Source: Desarmillaria ectypa
Lineage: Eukaryota; Basidiomycota; Agaricomycetes; Agaricales; Physalacriaceae
Assembly: GCA_030407005.1 (NCBI GenBank)
Contig: JAUDYN010000004.1
Span: 1,240,001-1,304,000, forward strand
Direction: 5' to 3'
Length of the DNA stretch: 64,000 bases
This document shows, piece by piece, positions 22,233 through 33,308 of this stretch. A model generated the notes under the pieces. It saw only the letters and a program-made list of their open reading frames with translations, made no database searches and was not told where the DNA came from. Each line of letters begins with the position of its first letter. Within the stretch, counting starts at the first letter, position 1. The translations under genes were made by a program, and so were the position numbers.

Positions 22233-23217
22233 GCTGGTGCAAGGGGCGGTGACGCACTGGGTGGGGGTGGGAAGATGACGAACGTTGACGTAGTTTCAGC
22301 CTGATTTATTATATCATACCATCTGTGTGGTACTGTTTGCTTCTCCCGCTCTAGACCAACCAATCATCAGCGGAATTCCTACTCCGGAAATCCATCCACG
22401 ATCGCGTATCCTAACTTTTTCTTGTAATTGGGGGGACCCGAATTCTGCTGCGAAGCAATAAAACTCGTCCCTCTAAAACAGAGACTTACTACATTTACTT
22501 TCCTAACATTATCGCCTTCCAAATTGTTTACATTTTAACTCGGCCACAGAACACCTCGTTCTGTTTTTACCCATCTAACCGCCAATAGTTTCTACCGAGG
22601 CAAGGTAGACCGAAAACGCTGAACGAAATTGCTATCTCCATATCTACAGCAGTCAAGGCGTATTCAAGTTCGAGCACATGTTTCAATGCTCCCTCCACCA
22701 CCCACGCGGCTTAGATGGGCTTGATCTTTCGACCACCGTTTCTCCTGTCAAATTTCTGAAGACCCTCAGTCAGTGGCTTCGCTGCTCTACTACCGTCTAG
22801 GGAAACGCGTGAAGGTCCGATTCTTGGATTTTATCTCAATTTTTGATTAGTCATCGCCCTCTGTCTCGGTACTTTGGAAGGAAGTCCTTCGTCCGTCATC
22901 AACGCACGGCTTTTGAGAGGTTCATACTGTCTGTCCGACTCTGTTCCAAGACGCGATCAACATAATGCGTCAGTCCTTATTGTTTCCGGTTACTTATGCC
23001 TGTGCCTTTCTGGAACATGCTTTGGATTATGCTCTTAGCTCACCGTTCACTGACAGGAGTTGCCTAATTTGTTTCCGAAGTCTGCCCGATGTTTTTCCTA
23101 GACCTGATGTCCATGGTGCCATTCCGGAGGACAGCCTCTTGCAGTGTTTGGTATGCGTCCCATTGGACCTCAGGTCGATGTGAATGAAATATAGAATATA
23201 GTAACCCTAATCATTAG
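22233..23217. other. Upstream region of the bZIP gene
   Basis: About 1 kb, probably promoter and long 5' leader of the bZIP factor, ending at a tRNA on the plus strand. One 72-codon plus-strand frame (22965-23183) has no recognisable feature. Confidence 0.45.
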
Positions 23218-23291
23218 GGGCACATGGTGTAGATGGTTTATCACGCCCGCTTAGCATGCGGGAGGTGTTGGGTTCAAGTCCCAATGTGTCC
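23218..23291 (+). tRNA. tRNA-Ala (anticodon AGC), copy 3
   Basis: Identical in all 74 nt to the other two copies but on the opposite strand. It has the same G3:U70 pair and AGC anticodon. The 3' flank CAATTTTATG gives a minimal four-T terminator. Confidence 0.98.
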
Positions 23292-23747
23292 AATTTTATG
23301 TTTAGAGTTCTAATTTTTTCAGCGAGTCGGCGTTCGAACCTCCCCGTTCACTGTTCGGTCACCAGTGTTCATTGTAGTCACCAGTGTTTACTGTCCAGGG
23401 CTGGAGCGTTAAAAACTTGAACGTAAGTACCATTGTTTTTACCGACCCCTCCTAAGGTATGGCTTTCTAGGTTTTCAGTAATAGAAATGTCAATCGAGCA
23501 CAATACGAGGTTCGTGGTGTGGAGAAAGGTGACATGTATGACCCCCTTCTGTACAGATCTTAGGCGTTCTTCATCGCGGCATGGAGACTGGAAGCTCCGG
23601 CCAGTGCAACACTCGCTTTTCTCTTTCCATTTCTCTAACTGTGATGAAAGCTTCCAGGAGTCGGCGACGGCGGGTATGTAACACATAGAGAGGAGAGATT
23701 TTTGTTAAGAGCATCACCACCACTTCCGTTGGATCTGTAAAATTCAC
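23292..23747. other. Intergenic, nothing recognised
   Basis: About 450 bp between a tRNA and the 3' end of the ferredoxin reductase gene. There is a short imperfect repetition of CACTGTTCGGTCACCAGTGT around 23350-23390 and otherwise nothing. Confidence 0.45.
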
Positions 23748-25241
23748 CTAGGGCGATGTACTCTGAGGAATCCGTCCCAAAAACTCCCTCACTTCTTGCC
23801 ACTCCATCCTCGTCCTTTCCTTGCCCCGTGATTCACCTCTGCGAATCTCCTCTTTGTCTATCTTCTTCCAATCTTCGTACCCCACCACACTTCCAGCTGC
23901 AGCGTCAATCTCAGTTGGTGGATCCGTCGGATGGGGGTTCGGGTTCATCAAAGACACTTCTTCACTGGCACCATCATTGTCTAGATCACCCAAAATCGTA
24001 TCAGCGACAGCATAAGCGTCCATCATGGTAGCCGCCAAGACGCCTTTGGCTCCCATCGATGCCCAGCCTGACGCATAAATGTTCTTCAAGACGCTGCCGG
24101 TAACGAGATCCTTTCCGCTAGGTAGGTCTGGGACGATAACACGCCCAGCCTTAGTTCTCAGGTGCCCGAGAGACGAATCGTGAAATGGAGATGAGGAATC
24201 GTCAGCGTGGAAACCCAGGGAGGTGATTACAAGGTCTGTGGATAACGTAGATGTCACTCCTGTGGGGATGGCACGACGTGCATTAGCGGGATCAATAGTT
24301 GTATGCGCCAGCGATAATTCGGCAGGCCCAAGTGGATCTATAGATGCTAATCCGATCGGAGACCGGAAGAACTCGAGGGACCATGTCTTCTTGGTCGACC
24401 CGTACGGGTTTTTGGAACCCTTCTGCATAAGCTGTATGCTTCTGCTTTGGGCTCGAGAAACCTCTTTCTCCGTAGGAGCCACAAGAAGCTCGGGTGGAAT
24501 GGGTACCATAGACGCGTCTGGGAGATTGATCATCTCGCGGAGTTCTTTGGTGGTAAAGGCAGCATCAAAGGGCCCTCTGCGCGCCACAATAGACACATGT
24601 TGAATGCGTGAACGTTCAAGGACTGACATGACACTCTCGGGTACGTCGTACGGTCGTAGAACATCCGGAGGCGTGAGCAGCATCCGTGCCACATCCAGCG
24701 ACACGTTACCGTTTCCTATAAGAGTTACATGCTTCAAACGTTCTAGGGGTGGTACATCGGGAAAGGATGGGTGTTGCGTGTACCAGTGTACCACATTAAG
24801 AGCTGGGATACAGTGTGAAGACGGTGGTAGAGCAGGGTGAAGAGCAGGAAGGGGGCACCCAGAGGCGAAGAGAAGGTGAGTATAGTTGGCGTACAAGGAT
24901 GATAATGAAAGCTGCACAACATGTTGAATGGAGCTCTTCTGCTCTGGCTGGTGCTGGATATTCACGTTTCCAAAAAAACGAAACCGTGGATCAGTGGCCG
25001 TTTCGTCGAACTTGTGGGTGCAATTCTACTAAACCGTAAGACGTTTATTATTGTGTTAAGCATGAAGTATACAAACTTTGACTTCTGGATGATCCGGAGC
25101 TACGCCGTATCTGACCAATCCATGAGGCGCCCAGAGACGGTCGAATACGTGGATTCTGTGCACGTCCTGCCGCAAACGAGAGAGCAGCCTTGAGGCAACA
25201 TAAAAGGCGGACGCGCCACCCCCCACTATGGCAAGTTTCAT
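23748..25241 (-). CDS. ARH1: NADPH:adrenodoxin (ferredoxin) oxidoreductase
   Basis: Flavoprotein passing electrons from NADPH to mitochondrial ferredoxin for Fe-S cluster and heme A synthesis. Exons 25241-25077 and 25025-23748 close in phase to about 480 residues. The FAD motif is at the start (MKLAIVGGGASAFYVASRLL). GLVRYGVAPDHPEVKN and DPRFRFFGNVNIQ are hallmark stretches. HVTLIGNGNVSLDVARMLL is the NADP motif, and YASGWASMGAKGVLAATMMD is the second FAD/NADP contact near the C-terminus. No mitochondrial presequence precedes the FAD motif from this ATG; the same frame stays open upstream for about 40 codons without an ATG, so an unseen 5' exon is likely. Confidence 0.92.
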
Positions 25242-25856
25242 TGTACGAAGATTCACCGCAACATTTGCGGAATCGTAAAGGACTGAAACGCGACTTGGTA
25301 AAAAGTCACGATGGCGGTCAGAGTATGAGTCATCGAGATAGGGGCTACTCGATCATGAGTTGTTCAATTTTTAGTATATTATTCATCGTTTTCATTGAAC
25401 AATCCACATTTATTATATTCTGTTGAGCGGCACTCGTTCTCTCCCAGATTCTGGGGGATGGCTACATTTATTTAAAGGTGAGCAAGATGTGCAATTTTGC
25501 CAAAAGCAAAAACTAGTGATTGGCACCATCCGGCCCAACAACGTCACTATCAGAGTCACCAGATGACCCACCCAGCTCCCCTACGAGGAAATAGTCGTAG
25601 ATCCAAGCCTTCTAGCGCTCGTCAAGTCCACTTATCTCCTTCAGCCTGATTGGCAGCTAGTCACCATCGGCAGATTCTGTTTCCAAAAGGAGAAGTCGAT
25701 AGCACTCTCCAAAAGAATCTTGCATGCGAGAATGAAGGACCAGCTTTGTTCAGAATAACCAGCGTCCGTCCATTTTTGTATGTGAACGGGCATCAGACCG
25801 ATGATTGCTGACACCGATAAAAATGGAAGATCCGGGCAGAGTGTACTTGAACGATA
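25242..25856. other. Intergenic, nothing recognised
   Basis: About 600 bp, presumably including the ferredoxin reductase promoter. No coding pattern seen. Confidence 0.45.
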
Positions 25857-26939
25857 TCATAAGAGGGCAAAGATTGTGTTAGATACGAGGAGATCAAGAG
25901 AGGGGTCTGCCTCGGTGTCTTTCCGCAATGATTTTAATCGGGCAAAGTCTTTTTGACGGTCACGAAAAACCAGTGTGTAGTCGAGACGAACCATCTTTTT
26001 GTCGGCAGCCATCTTCTCGTCATATTTGTCGTCGCAGGTCATGGTAGAATGCGACGGAGCCAGGATGTTTACCGCTTCTTAGACCTTTGAGGGCAGTAGG
26101 AGGTTTTGCAGATCCAGCTCGCTATAGAACTCGAATGGGACACCGAAACGAAATTCCACTGCATCCTGACCCCATATGACATGGGGAATAGCAGCGCGGA
26201 CAAGTAAGATAGGTGGCTGGAGCCTTCGGTAGGAAAAAATGTTTTCGTCATCCATGGTGAATACTAGAAGCCGCTGTCCTCATAAGTTCATACGCCGAGA
26301 TCGGTGATAGACAAGAATTAGAGCGATTTGCATGACTGTGGGTCCAGGACTAGGCTCGTTGGAGCCAATTGGTCGTCCGCTCCCGTTGCCAAGTTCGAAA
26401 AAAATCTTTTTGATCGGCTAACGCTGGCTCGGCGTATGGGTTCGTCATGTTGACCAGCGTTACGTCTTCTATATTTACGAAGGGCTCGATGACAGACAAT
26501 GTGTCGTCAACGAACATCCACAGCAATTCCAAGACTGTGCTAGAGACCGGATCCCACCAAGTGCAGCTTGTACACTAGAGAGGCAATACGGAATTTGCTA
26601 GATGGTTGATTTGGCCCCGATGTCCCTTGGTAGATGCGATGCTTGTAACAGTTTCCGAAGAAACGCCCAGCAAGTGCAAGGTCTCCGCTTCATCTTTGAG
26701 TTAATTGATGGAAAGGTCGACAAGGTCCTGCAGCGCGGCGGAGTGGTCATCATGATAGCAACAACGGAGAGCGTGTTGGAAGCAGTTCGTAACGTTCGAG
26801 AACGGCATATATTTCCGAAGATATTAACACTCCACGGCCTCGAAAGAGAAGATATTCCCCGGGTAGCCTTCCACGAAGCACATGTAGATCCTATTTCGCG
26901 ACGTAACACGATAACGATTGCTAACCACCATAGTCTTTA
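25857..26939 (-). pseudogene. Degenerate coding remnants
   Basis: 26253-26093 in one minus frame reads PPILLVRAAIPHVIWGQDAV and EFRFGVPFEFYSELD, resembling the opening of an uncharacterised fungal family that I know by an A(I)PHxIWGEDA motif. It stops at TAA/TAG-like lesions before 26070. 26042-25857 reads DKKMVRLDYTLVFRDRQKDF. 26910-26580 minus reads NVTNCFQHALRC and LHLLGVSSETVTSIASTKGH but with in-frame stops. I could not build an intact gene; these look like decayed gene pieces. Confidence 0.35.
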
Positions 26940-27322
26940 AGTATGAGATAGTCGAAATTTATTGAATATGCTCTGAATCGCAGACCTTGAAGAGCGCCGA
27001 ACACTGAAGGGAAATCGCAGGAAGAAGGTCGGCATATGAGGTACAAGTGACATGAACTCGGCCAACGACTGGACCCTTTCATGGGAACACATCTAAAGAA
27101 AGCAGCCTTGGATCTCGACTTAGGCACTATGTTTCACTAGTGAGATGGCATTAGAAGATATACTCTAGCGTGTTCCGTTTCCATAGTAGTGTTTCCGTTA
27201 TAAATTATGGTAGAAGATGTGTTCTTGATAAATCAGTATAGATATCGGAAAGATTGAATCCTCTCCCGTTCGACTTGTGTTGTGGCATGCACCAAGCTGT
27301 AAAGGAAGGGCCGTCAATTCGT
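26940..27322. other. Intergenic, 3' of the MFS gene
   Basis: Nothing recognised; probably the 3' untranslated region of the transporter transcript plus spacer. Confidence 0.45.
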
Positions 27323-29621
27323 TCAAGGACCACACAATGACTCGGATGAAACGCACTCTGCACTTCGCTCAAGTACTTCGGCACTCGCGTCGAAAGCTTC
27401 GGTCTCTCCCTTCTCGAGCTTCTTATTCAGCGAGACCAGGTATTGGCGGTACGCTGCAATCGCATGAGTAACCTTGGAAATCCACAAGCAGGCATACTCA
27501 CCAAATCCAATCGACAAACTCAATGCGAGAAGACAGATCTCGGTGGCAAATGATTGCCAGTACTTAGAACCCCACTTGGAGGGCCATAGGTAAGACGCGG
27601 GAATCTAGACATCCGTTAGCGGGACATTATAGAAGATCAAAGAATTTCAGCGCACTTGACCGATATTGGCAAATCCATTAACAAAAGCGATAGATGCAGC
27701 CCTCTTCACAGGAGGTCGAGGAATAGATGTACTGATCCACCCGAGCAGAATGATGCCACCTTGAAAGAATGCATCCTCGACAATGCGAACGTTTGAGGGC
27801 GAATAATACTTACCACTGAATCCCATGCACATGCCAAAGAGCGAGACATATCTTCCGGCTACCGTTTTTGCTTTGAACCATCATATCATGTATTAGCACT
27901 GCCGACACAAGTGAAAACGATGCATCCACGAACCTGAAAGAGCGACGACGTATCCCAGAAGCGCAAACCCGTAACTGAGTGCAATGTGCCCGAACTTCTC
28001 TCCTGTCCGGTCCGAGTGCCATGAATTTGCAAGCGCAAATAAAGTGGCAAAGGCCCAAGGAGGAAAGGTGAGCAACAATGTGATGGTGGTGGAAAACCCG
28101 AGTGTAGCGGTGATTGTTGGGAGGTACTGACCGAACGACAGGCCCATGAGATATGTGAAATACATAAATCTGGAAAGATCCACATCAGCACACTGTACAA
28201 TGGCGGGCGGAGGAAATCTACGTGCGCCAGTCCCCAAACTTTGACGTCGGTAATGGCCTGGAGGAGACCGCGGAAGACACCAGAGCCGGTGCGTTCCTTC
28301 TCGTCCGGATTATCCACGATCCCAACGTCCTTTACAAGCCGGCCCTGTGCGATCAAGCGCTCGCGCTCAGAGAGCGACTTGGTCCTGAAACGTTGTCAGA
28401 AACGAGAAATTCTCCCTGGAAACCGACAAAGAGGTCACGTTGAGGGGTAGTCGGCCAGGATAAAAGGAATCAGGCAACCGAACGCGACGGTAATGGAACC
28501 TTCGACGATAAAGAGCTGCGAACATCGTCAGCCGATTCAGGCGCAGCAAGTTTTTACTGGAGACTAGCGTACCCACCGCCATCCCCGAATGCCCCTGGTA
28601 CCTTCCATTCCACTGAGAATACCTGCTGCAAGTAGCCCACCTAGACCTTGGGCTAGCATGTTCCCGGCGTTCAGACTAAACGATCATTGGTGATTGTTTA
28701 GTGGAAATGAAAATTTTACGGCGAAGCGCGCAACTGACAAAGCAATTCTAAGCCCAATCTCTTTGCGAGTGTACCATCTTGAGAGATAATAGACAGACGC
28801 AGGATAGAAAGCAGCCTCTGGAATTGTGATTGAAGGAGAATCCGGTGCGTCAAAACATGCGATGCTTACCGACAAATCCGAGAAAGAACCGACAAACCAC
28901 AAGGTGCGAGAAGTCGTGGCAAAGCTGAAAAAAAGGTACATAAATCCACGCGCTGCTCTATGGCAATTACGCACGGATGTCAAGGCAGAGATTCCACCCC
29001 AAAGAATAACGACAGCCGAGATAAAGAGACGAGGATATGGGATAGTGTTCATGATTAAGTTCGAGGGAACTTGCATCTGGAATGACCGTCAGGGGATTCC
29101 ATGAAAACAATAGGACGGTGAACGTGCAAAAATGTATCCCGCGAATAAGATGGAAAGCGTTGTCGCATATTCAGTGTCGTTGAGGTTGAGATCGTGCTGC
29201 AGACCCTTCAGACGAGCATTGGCCAAATTGCCTCGCTGTAAAAATAGTTATCAGTGAGCGCATCTTTGCTTCCGATAAAACCCACGTCCTAATCAGCTCG
29301 TTAGCAAGTACGTACGAAGTTACTATTTTAGATCACTCACAATGAAGTTTAGAATGAAGAGCTAGTCGTTTTTGGAAAGGGTCAGTTTCACGACTGCACA
29401 CCGAAAAAAGGGAATACGCACGATGATCAGTGCAGGCTAGAAGAGGAAAAAAGGTGAGTTCCCAAATTTAAATGATAGTAGCGCTTCCCTACCATGCACC
29501 GGAAATCTATCTTTTGTACGAGCCTTCGTTCCTCAGCCGCAGTCCATGGCCGAGCTTCATGCTCTGCCACAGAGTCCCCGCCTAGAATCCTAGAATCTTT
29601 GGTATCAGAGTGGACTGACAT
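27323..29621 (-). CDS. MFS transporter, Dal5/allantoate-permease-like family
   Basis: Twelve-helix plasma-membrane proton symporter of the anion:cation family (fungal Dal5/Tna1/Vht1 relatives), importing organic acids or vitamins. The start at 29621 gives MSVHSDTKDSRILGGDSVAE. Exons include 29621 to the GT after FRCM, PALII, LFILNFI, a 3-nt exon at 29288-29286 (Asp), RGNLANARLKGLQHDLNLND onward, MQVPSNLIMNTIPYPRLF, LCHDFSHLVVCRFFLGFVEA followed by FYPASVYYLSRWYTRKEIGL, RIAFLNAGNMLAQGLGGLLA, WHSDRTGEKFGH and ILLGWISTSIPRPPVKRAAS, ending EKGETEAFDASAEVLERSAE and TGA at 27323. RFFLGFVEAxFYP and WYTRKEIG are family signatures. One junction near 28205 did not close cleanly. It is divergent from the aldolase gene. 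Confidence 0.85.
29286..29288 (-). other. Predicted 3-nt microexon (GAC, Asp) in the MFS gene
   Basis: Reading minus, LFILNFI ends at GTGAGT; 52 nt later comes CTGATTAG, then GAC, then GTGGGT, and after about 50 nt TTTTTACAG and the exon RGNLANARL. Both flanking introns have branch-site-like sequence (TTGCTAACG and CTGATAAC) close to the acceptor. Inclusion restores the conserved FIDRGN motif of this family; skipping keeps frame but loses the Asp. Confidence 0.6.
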
Positions 29622-29895
29622 GATAGACGGAGGCAAAAAGAAACTCAGCCTCGCACTTCGACCTTTTATCTCTCAAGCGTGGTAACTTATTTTGTCGCCC
29701 TGCCATGCTGACAGTGCTTTTGAAATTTTGGTGATCAGCTTTTCTTGATCGGGCCTGATAAGATGGAGGAGGTCACGGAAGGATCTCGCGTAAAATCGGG
29801 CCCTTCTCCCACTTTTTCGGATGATGTTTGCTTCTCGCCGCTATTAAAGACAGGATGCAGGGTATCACTGTACGCTACGGAACGCATCATCTGCT
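29622..29895. promoter_or_regulatory. Divergent promoter, MFS transporter / aldolase
   Basis: A 274-bp gap between the two start codons. This head-to-head layout suggests shared regulation, plausibly by the Zn2Cys6 factor encoded 6 kb away. I could not identify a clear CGG-N-CCG site, so regulator binding is a guess. Confidence 0.4.
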
Positions 29896-31103
29896 ATGTC
29901 CAATTCATCGATTCCTGCTCCAGCTGTCGCCGCCGCCAAAGATGAACGTTTGGGACTACACAAAGTCATGGCAGATGCCGCAAATAGCAACCCTCGGAAA
30001 CCTGTCGTAGGCAAGCGTTCCTCCACGAAAATGTTTTATTCTTTCTCTGATGATCACTGCAGGATCATGGCTGATGCTGCCTGGAGCCTCCATCGCGCGA
30101 ATGACTGCCCAGATGGGCTACGACGCAAGTTAACCCCCCTTCTTCGGCTGCAATTCAATATCTCTGACATTGACTATAGTTCGTCTTGGTCGACTGTGAA
30201 CACGGTGACATAGCAGATGCTGCGATGCACGCGTCGGTTGGGGCTATTGCTGCTCAGGGGGTCTCTCCCATTGTCCGTATACCAGCTCCTGAAAATTGGC
30301 TCATGAAACGCACGCTAGACAGTGGAGGTCAGTCCCCTCGTTTCTCACGTATTGCTTATCGATAAGATTCGTTCCTGCAGCCCACGGGATACTATGTCCC
30401 ATGATGTCCACTGTTGAGGACGCTCGTGCTCTCGTGTCCTACGCCAAATTTCCCGCTCTCAGAGAGAAACGGACAGTGGAAATGATATCAGGTGTGCGAG
30501 GTGTAGGCTCACCGTTTGCTCCGGCTGTTTTTGGTATGGACATGGGCGAGTATATTGCCACCGCCAACAGGAACACGTTCGTTGCCGTCCAAATAGAGAC
30601 AGTAGAAGGCCTGAGTAACTGCGAAGAAATAGCCAAAGTCGATGGCATAGGTTGGTGACCCTTGTGAACTCGAGTATCCTTACGATCTGACTGGTGCGGA
30701 CTTCCGGTTAGATATGCTCTTCGTTGGGTATGATTCTCATCACCCTGAGAGACTGATTATCCCATTTATTCTTCTTCAGGCCGAATGATCTTGCTTCATC
30801 AATGGGATACCCACCACAAGAGCACCCAAATATACCTGAGGTTCAAGAAGCCATCAAGCGTGTCTTGGCTGCTGCTAAGGCTGCCGGGAAGTATGCCGGT
30901 ATGTTCTGTACAGCGGCAGAACAAGTGCAAGCCCGATTTGAACAAGGATGTAAGTAATACTCACTGATGTGTTCCCCTTTGGAACAGGGCACCAATCTGA
31001 TTTCTGTTGCACAGTCGATTTCATGAACTTGGGAGCTGACGTCATTGCGTTAGGCATGTGGAATGCCGTTGAGTTAGGAAAGCTGAAGAATATACGATCT
31101 TAG
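29896..31103 (+). CDS. HpcH/HpaI-type aldolase
   Basis: Metal-dependent TIM-barrel aldolase that splits 2-oxo-3-deoxy or 4-hydroxy-2-oxo acids to pyruvate and an aldehyde. Seven exons (29896-30010, 30063-30124, 30180-30327, 30381-30650, 30712-30727, 30780-30949, 31015-31103) close in phase to 289 residues, typical length. Core motifs: WLMLPGASIARMTAQMGYD, FVLVDCEHGDIADA (catalytic His), SPIVRIPA (substrate Arg), FVAVQIETVEGL (metal Glu), VGPNDLASSMG (metal Asp) and FMNLGADVIALGMW. Introns 1 and 2 begin with GC, not GT (GCAAGC and GCAAGT). Only these junctions yield the conserved protein. Exon 5 is just 16 nt. It has no signal peptide and is probably cytosolic. It could also be a macrophomate-synthase-like or 2-keto-3-deoxy acid aldolase; the substrate is not determinable. 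Confidence 0.93.
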
Positions 31104-33308
31104 ACTCCAGTAATACAATTCGCACATGCATTGCTTTCTTGTGCCGCCCAAATTCACCCATATAGCAGTAGCTACAAAGAAACCTCTCCCTCAATGTATT
31201 TCTGCTTGGTGAGCACATGCGACATCGGATAGCATAGATTAAAAGCTACGTAAATAAAGATTGCAAACAGTTTTACCTCAGGAAGATCAGGACAGGCAAG
31301 CAGAAGCATGCGCATGCTACTTAGATTATTCTTTAGTCTCTCATCCCGGCATCCGCGAGGGAGGATGCGTGTTGTGATATCTCATGCACCGTATGCCATG
31401 ACCCACTGTATGAAATTTATTCGCTTGCCTATGCTGTCGCAATACAATCTGCTCCTTCATGGCAAATGTATTGGCTCGATATATTACCTGGTACGGCACT
31501 TGTAAGAATGTGATGCGCCTGCCGCGTATTTCTGCCTCAAGACCGAGGACGTGGAGGACTGAGTTTTCGAAGTGTTGTTCCTGATGCTAGATAAATTCGA
31601 AAACAAGTCATCGTACAAGTTTCCAGCCTATTTGGAAAAACACGCATGCAGGTTTACTGCTGCATGTTCCATCCGCGGTTCCGATCCATGTCATTTCCAT
31701 ACAGTATCTTGATCAACAGTCCCATGAAGGTCTAACGGGGTAGCAGTTTTGGTTAGCTACTCCAGAAGGGACTTACATGCGAAAATTTATCTGGCCTGCA
31801 AAGATACAATCCCTTCGACCAACCCAGAGACGTTCTGCAGAATTATGAGAATATTATTGTCCGTGATCCGACTAGGGTACTCACCGTGGCCAGGCAGTCA
31901 ACCACCTCGGGTATCTATAGTACCTAACAAGGATACTTTCAGTGAATCAGGCGGAACTGTCATGAGTAGTACATTTGAAATGAATTCATCTACAAGCATA
32001 CAGATTTTGAATAGTAAGGCCGCGCCTAAGACGAATAATACCCACCGACGAACGACCCAAACCGATCGTTCGTGAGACGGTCTTAGGAACCATAGAGTCG
32101 ACCGGTTCCTGGCGAGTGGAGGTGAATATCTGAAGAGAATATATACGGCCATCGGGCAACTTGCGGACACGGAAAGACGGGGTTCTCCCGAAACATCGCG
32201 GTCAATCTTTTCTTTCCAATACACCCGTTCTGTTGTCTCACGCGCAATCAGAAGCCGGGTCCAACACCAGTGCTTGAACTCACAGTGGTTCCATGTTGAG
32301 TTGAATTACGACACTTGCAATAGCACATTGTAATGCATATTCACAGGCGGGAAACGAGGAAATCTGGATATTACCACCGCTGTTGGGATTCTTTTGGCAA
32401 CACTTTAGTTGTTTGGTATGTTTGCGACGCCAAAACCCGAGTCGTCCACTCCTGGATCTAAAAAAAAAAGACCACTCAACGTTAGTCGCAAGCAACGCAG
32501 ACACCTTGTTTTGACGCTCTATCTGAGGAAGAACAAGATACGGAGCGGATCTCTTGCAAACAAGTGCTTGCGGAACATGCCGGAGCTTCATTCGAGTCGG
32601 CGGTTCATGGAAGGGACTCGGATGTGACAGGTGACGTGCCGCACTATAGAGCACAGACAAGACGTGATCTTTGCAGGTGGCCTTCAAAATACCGAAAGGA
32701 ATTCCATAATACCGAACTAACGTAAGAATGGGCAATCATGGTGAAAGTAGAAGAGTCAATACATTCACCCTGTGACAGAAGACTTGCCATTCGTACAGGT
32801 TCCTTAATATTCAATTAATATTCAACAGGACTTAGATATGTTCGGTCTGACTCCCTTTGGGTCGACCCAAAGCGCAGGAGCTATGGTGTCCTCTCGTTTC
32901 AAGGAGTTTGAACCGTAGAATGTACGCCATTGAATAGCTATTGCTAGAAAGGGAATGTGATTTTCAGAGCATGGACGTATACGTTCAGCACAAACCTGGC
33001 ATTCAAGCAGGATTATCATACGACGGACCTATGGATCAACTCCTTTCACAAAAGAAATGTTAAAGAGTGCCCTAATCGCAAGGCCTGACAGGAAGAAGGC
33101 GCAACTTCCGTTTTTGAGATCCTTCCGCTAAGTAATGGCCATGAAGCCACGCGATATGCACGTGATGTGTCGGCTGCGCTCATCCGCGGCCGAGTGGCAC
33201 TCCCAGAACGCATTCAATGGCATCTGTACCCTATCAAGAGCGGTACTTAAGAGTAGGCAATGACCACGGGAGGCTTATTTCATCGCTTCGACTTCGTGAA
33301 ACATCCTG
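31104..33308. other. Long gap without an assigned gene
   Basis: Minus-strand frames at 32224-31898 (with a hydrophobic segment WVLFVLGAALLFKICMLVDE) and 32735-32280 are open for over 100 codons, but I recognise no family and could not join them. They may be parts of an uncharacterised membrane-protein gene or chance. The right end must include the monooxygenase promoter. Confidence 0.35.

Noticed and set aside
21011..22363. Long second minus-strand frames (184 and 254 codons) overlapping the bZIP gene
   Set aside because: They are Arg/Pro/Leu-rich off-frame shadows of the bZIP exons, without domains.
18750..23291. Three repeated 74-bp units as a possible CRISPR-like or mobile repeat
   Set aside because: Each is a complete tRNA-Ala cloverleaf with its own Pol III terminator; spacing and flanks are unrelated.
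26602..26940. Plus-strand open frame of 112 codons
   Set aside because: It has no motif, and the minus strand carries better coding character with stops, so this is probably an antisense shadow of a decayed gene.
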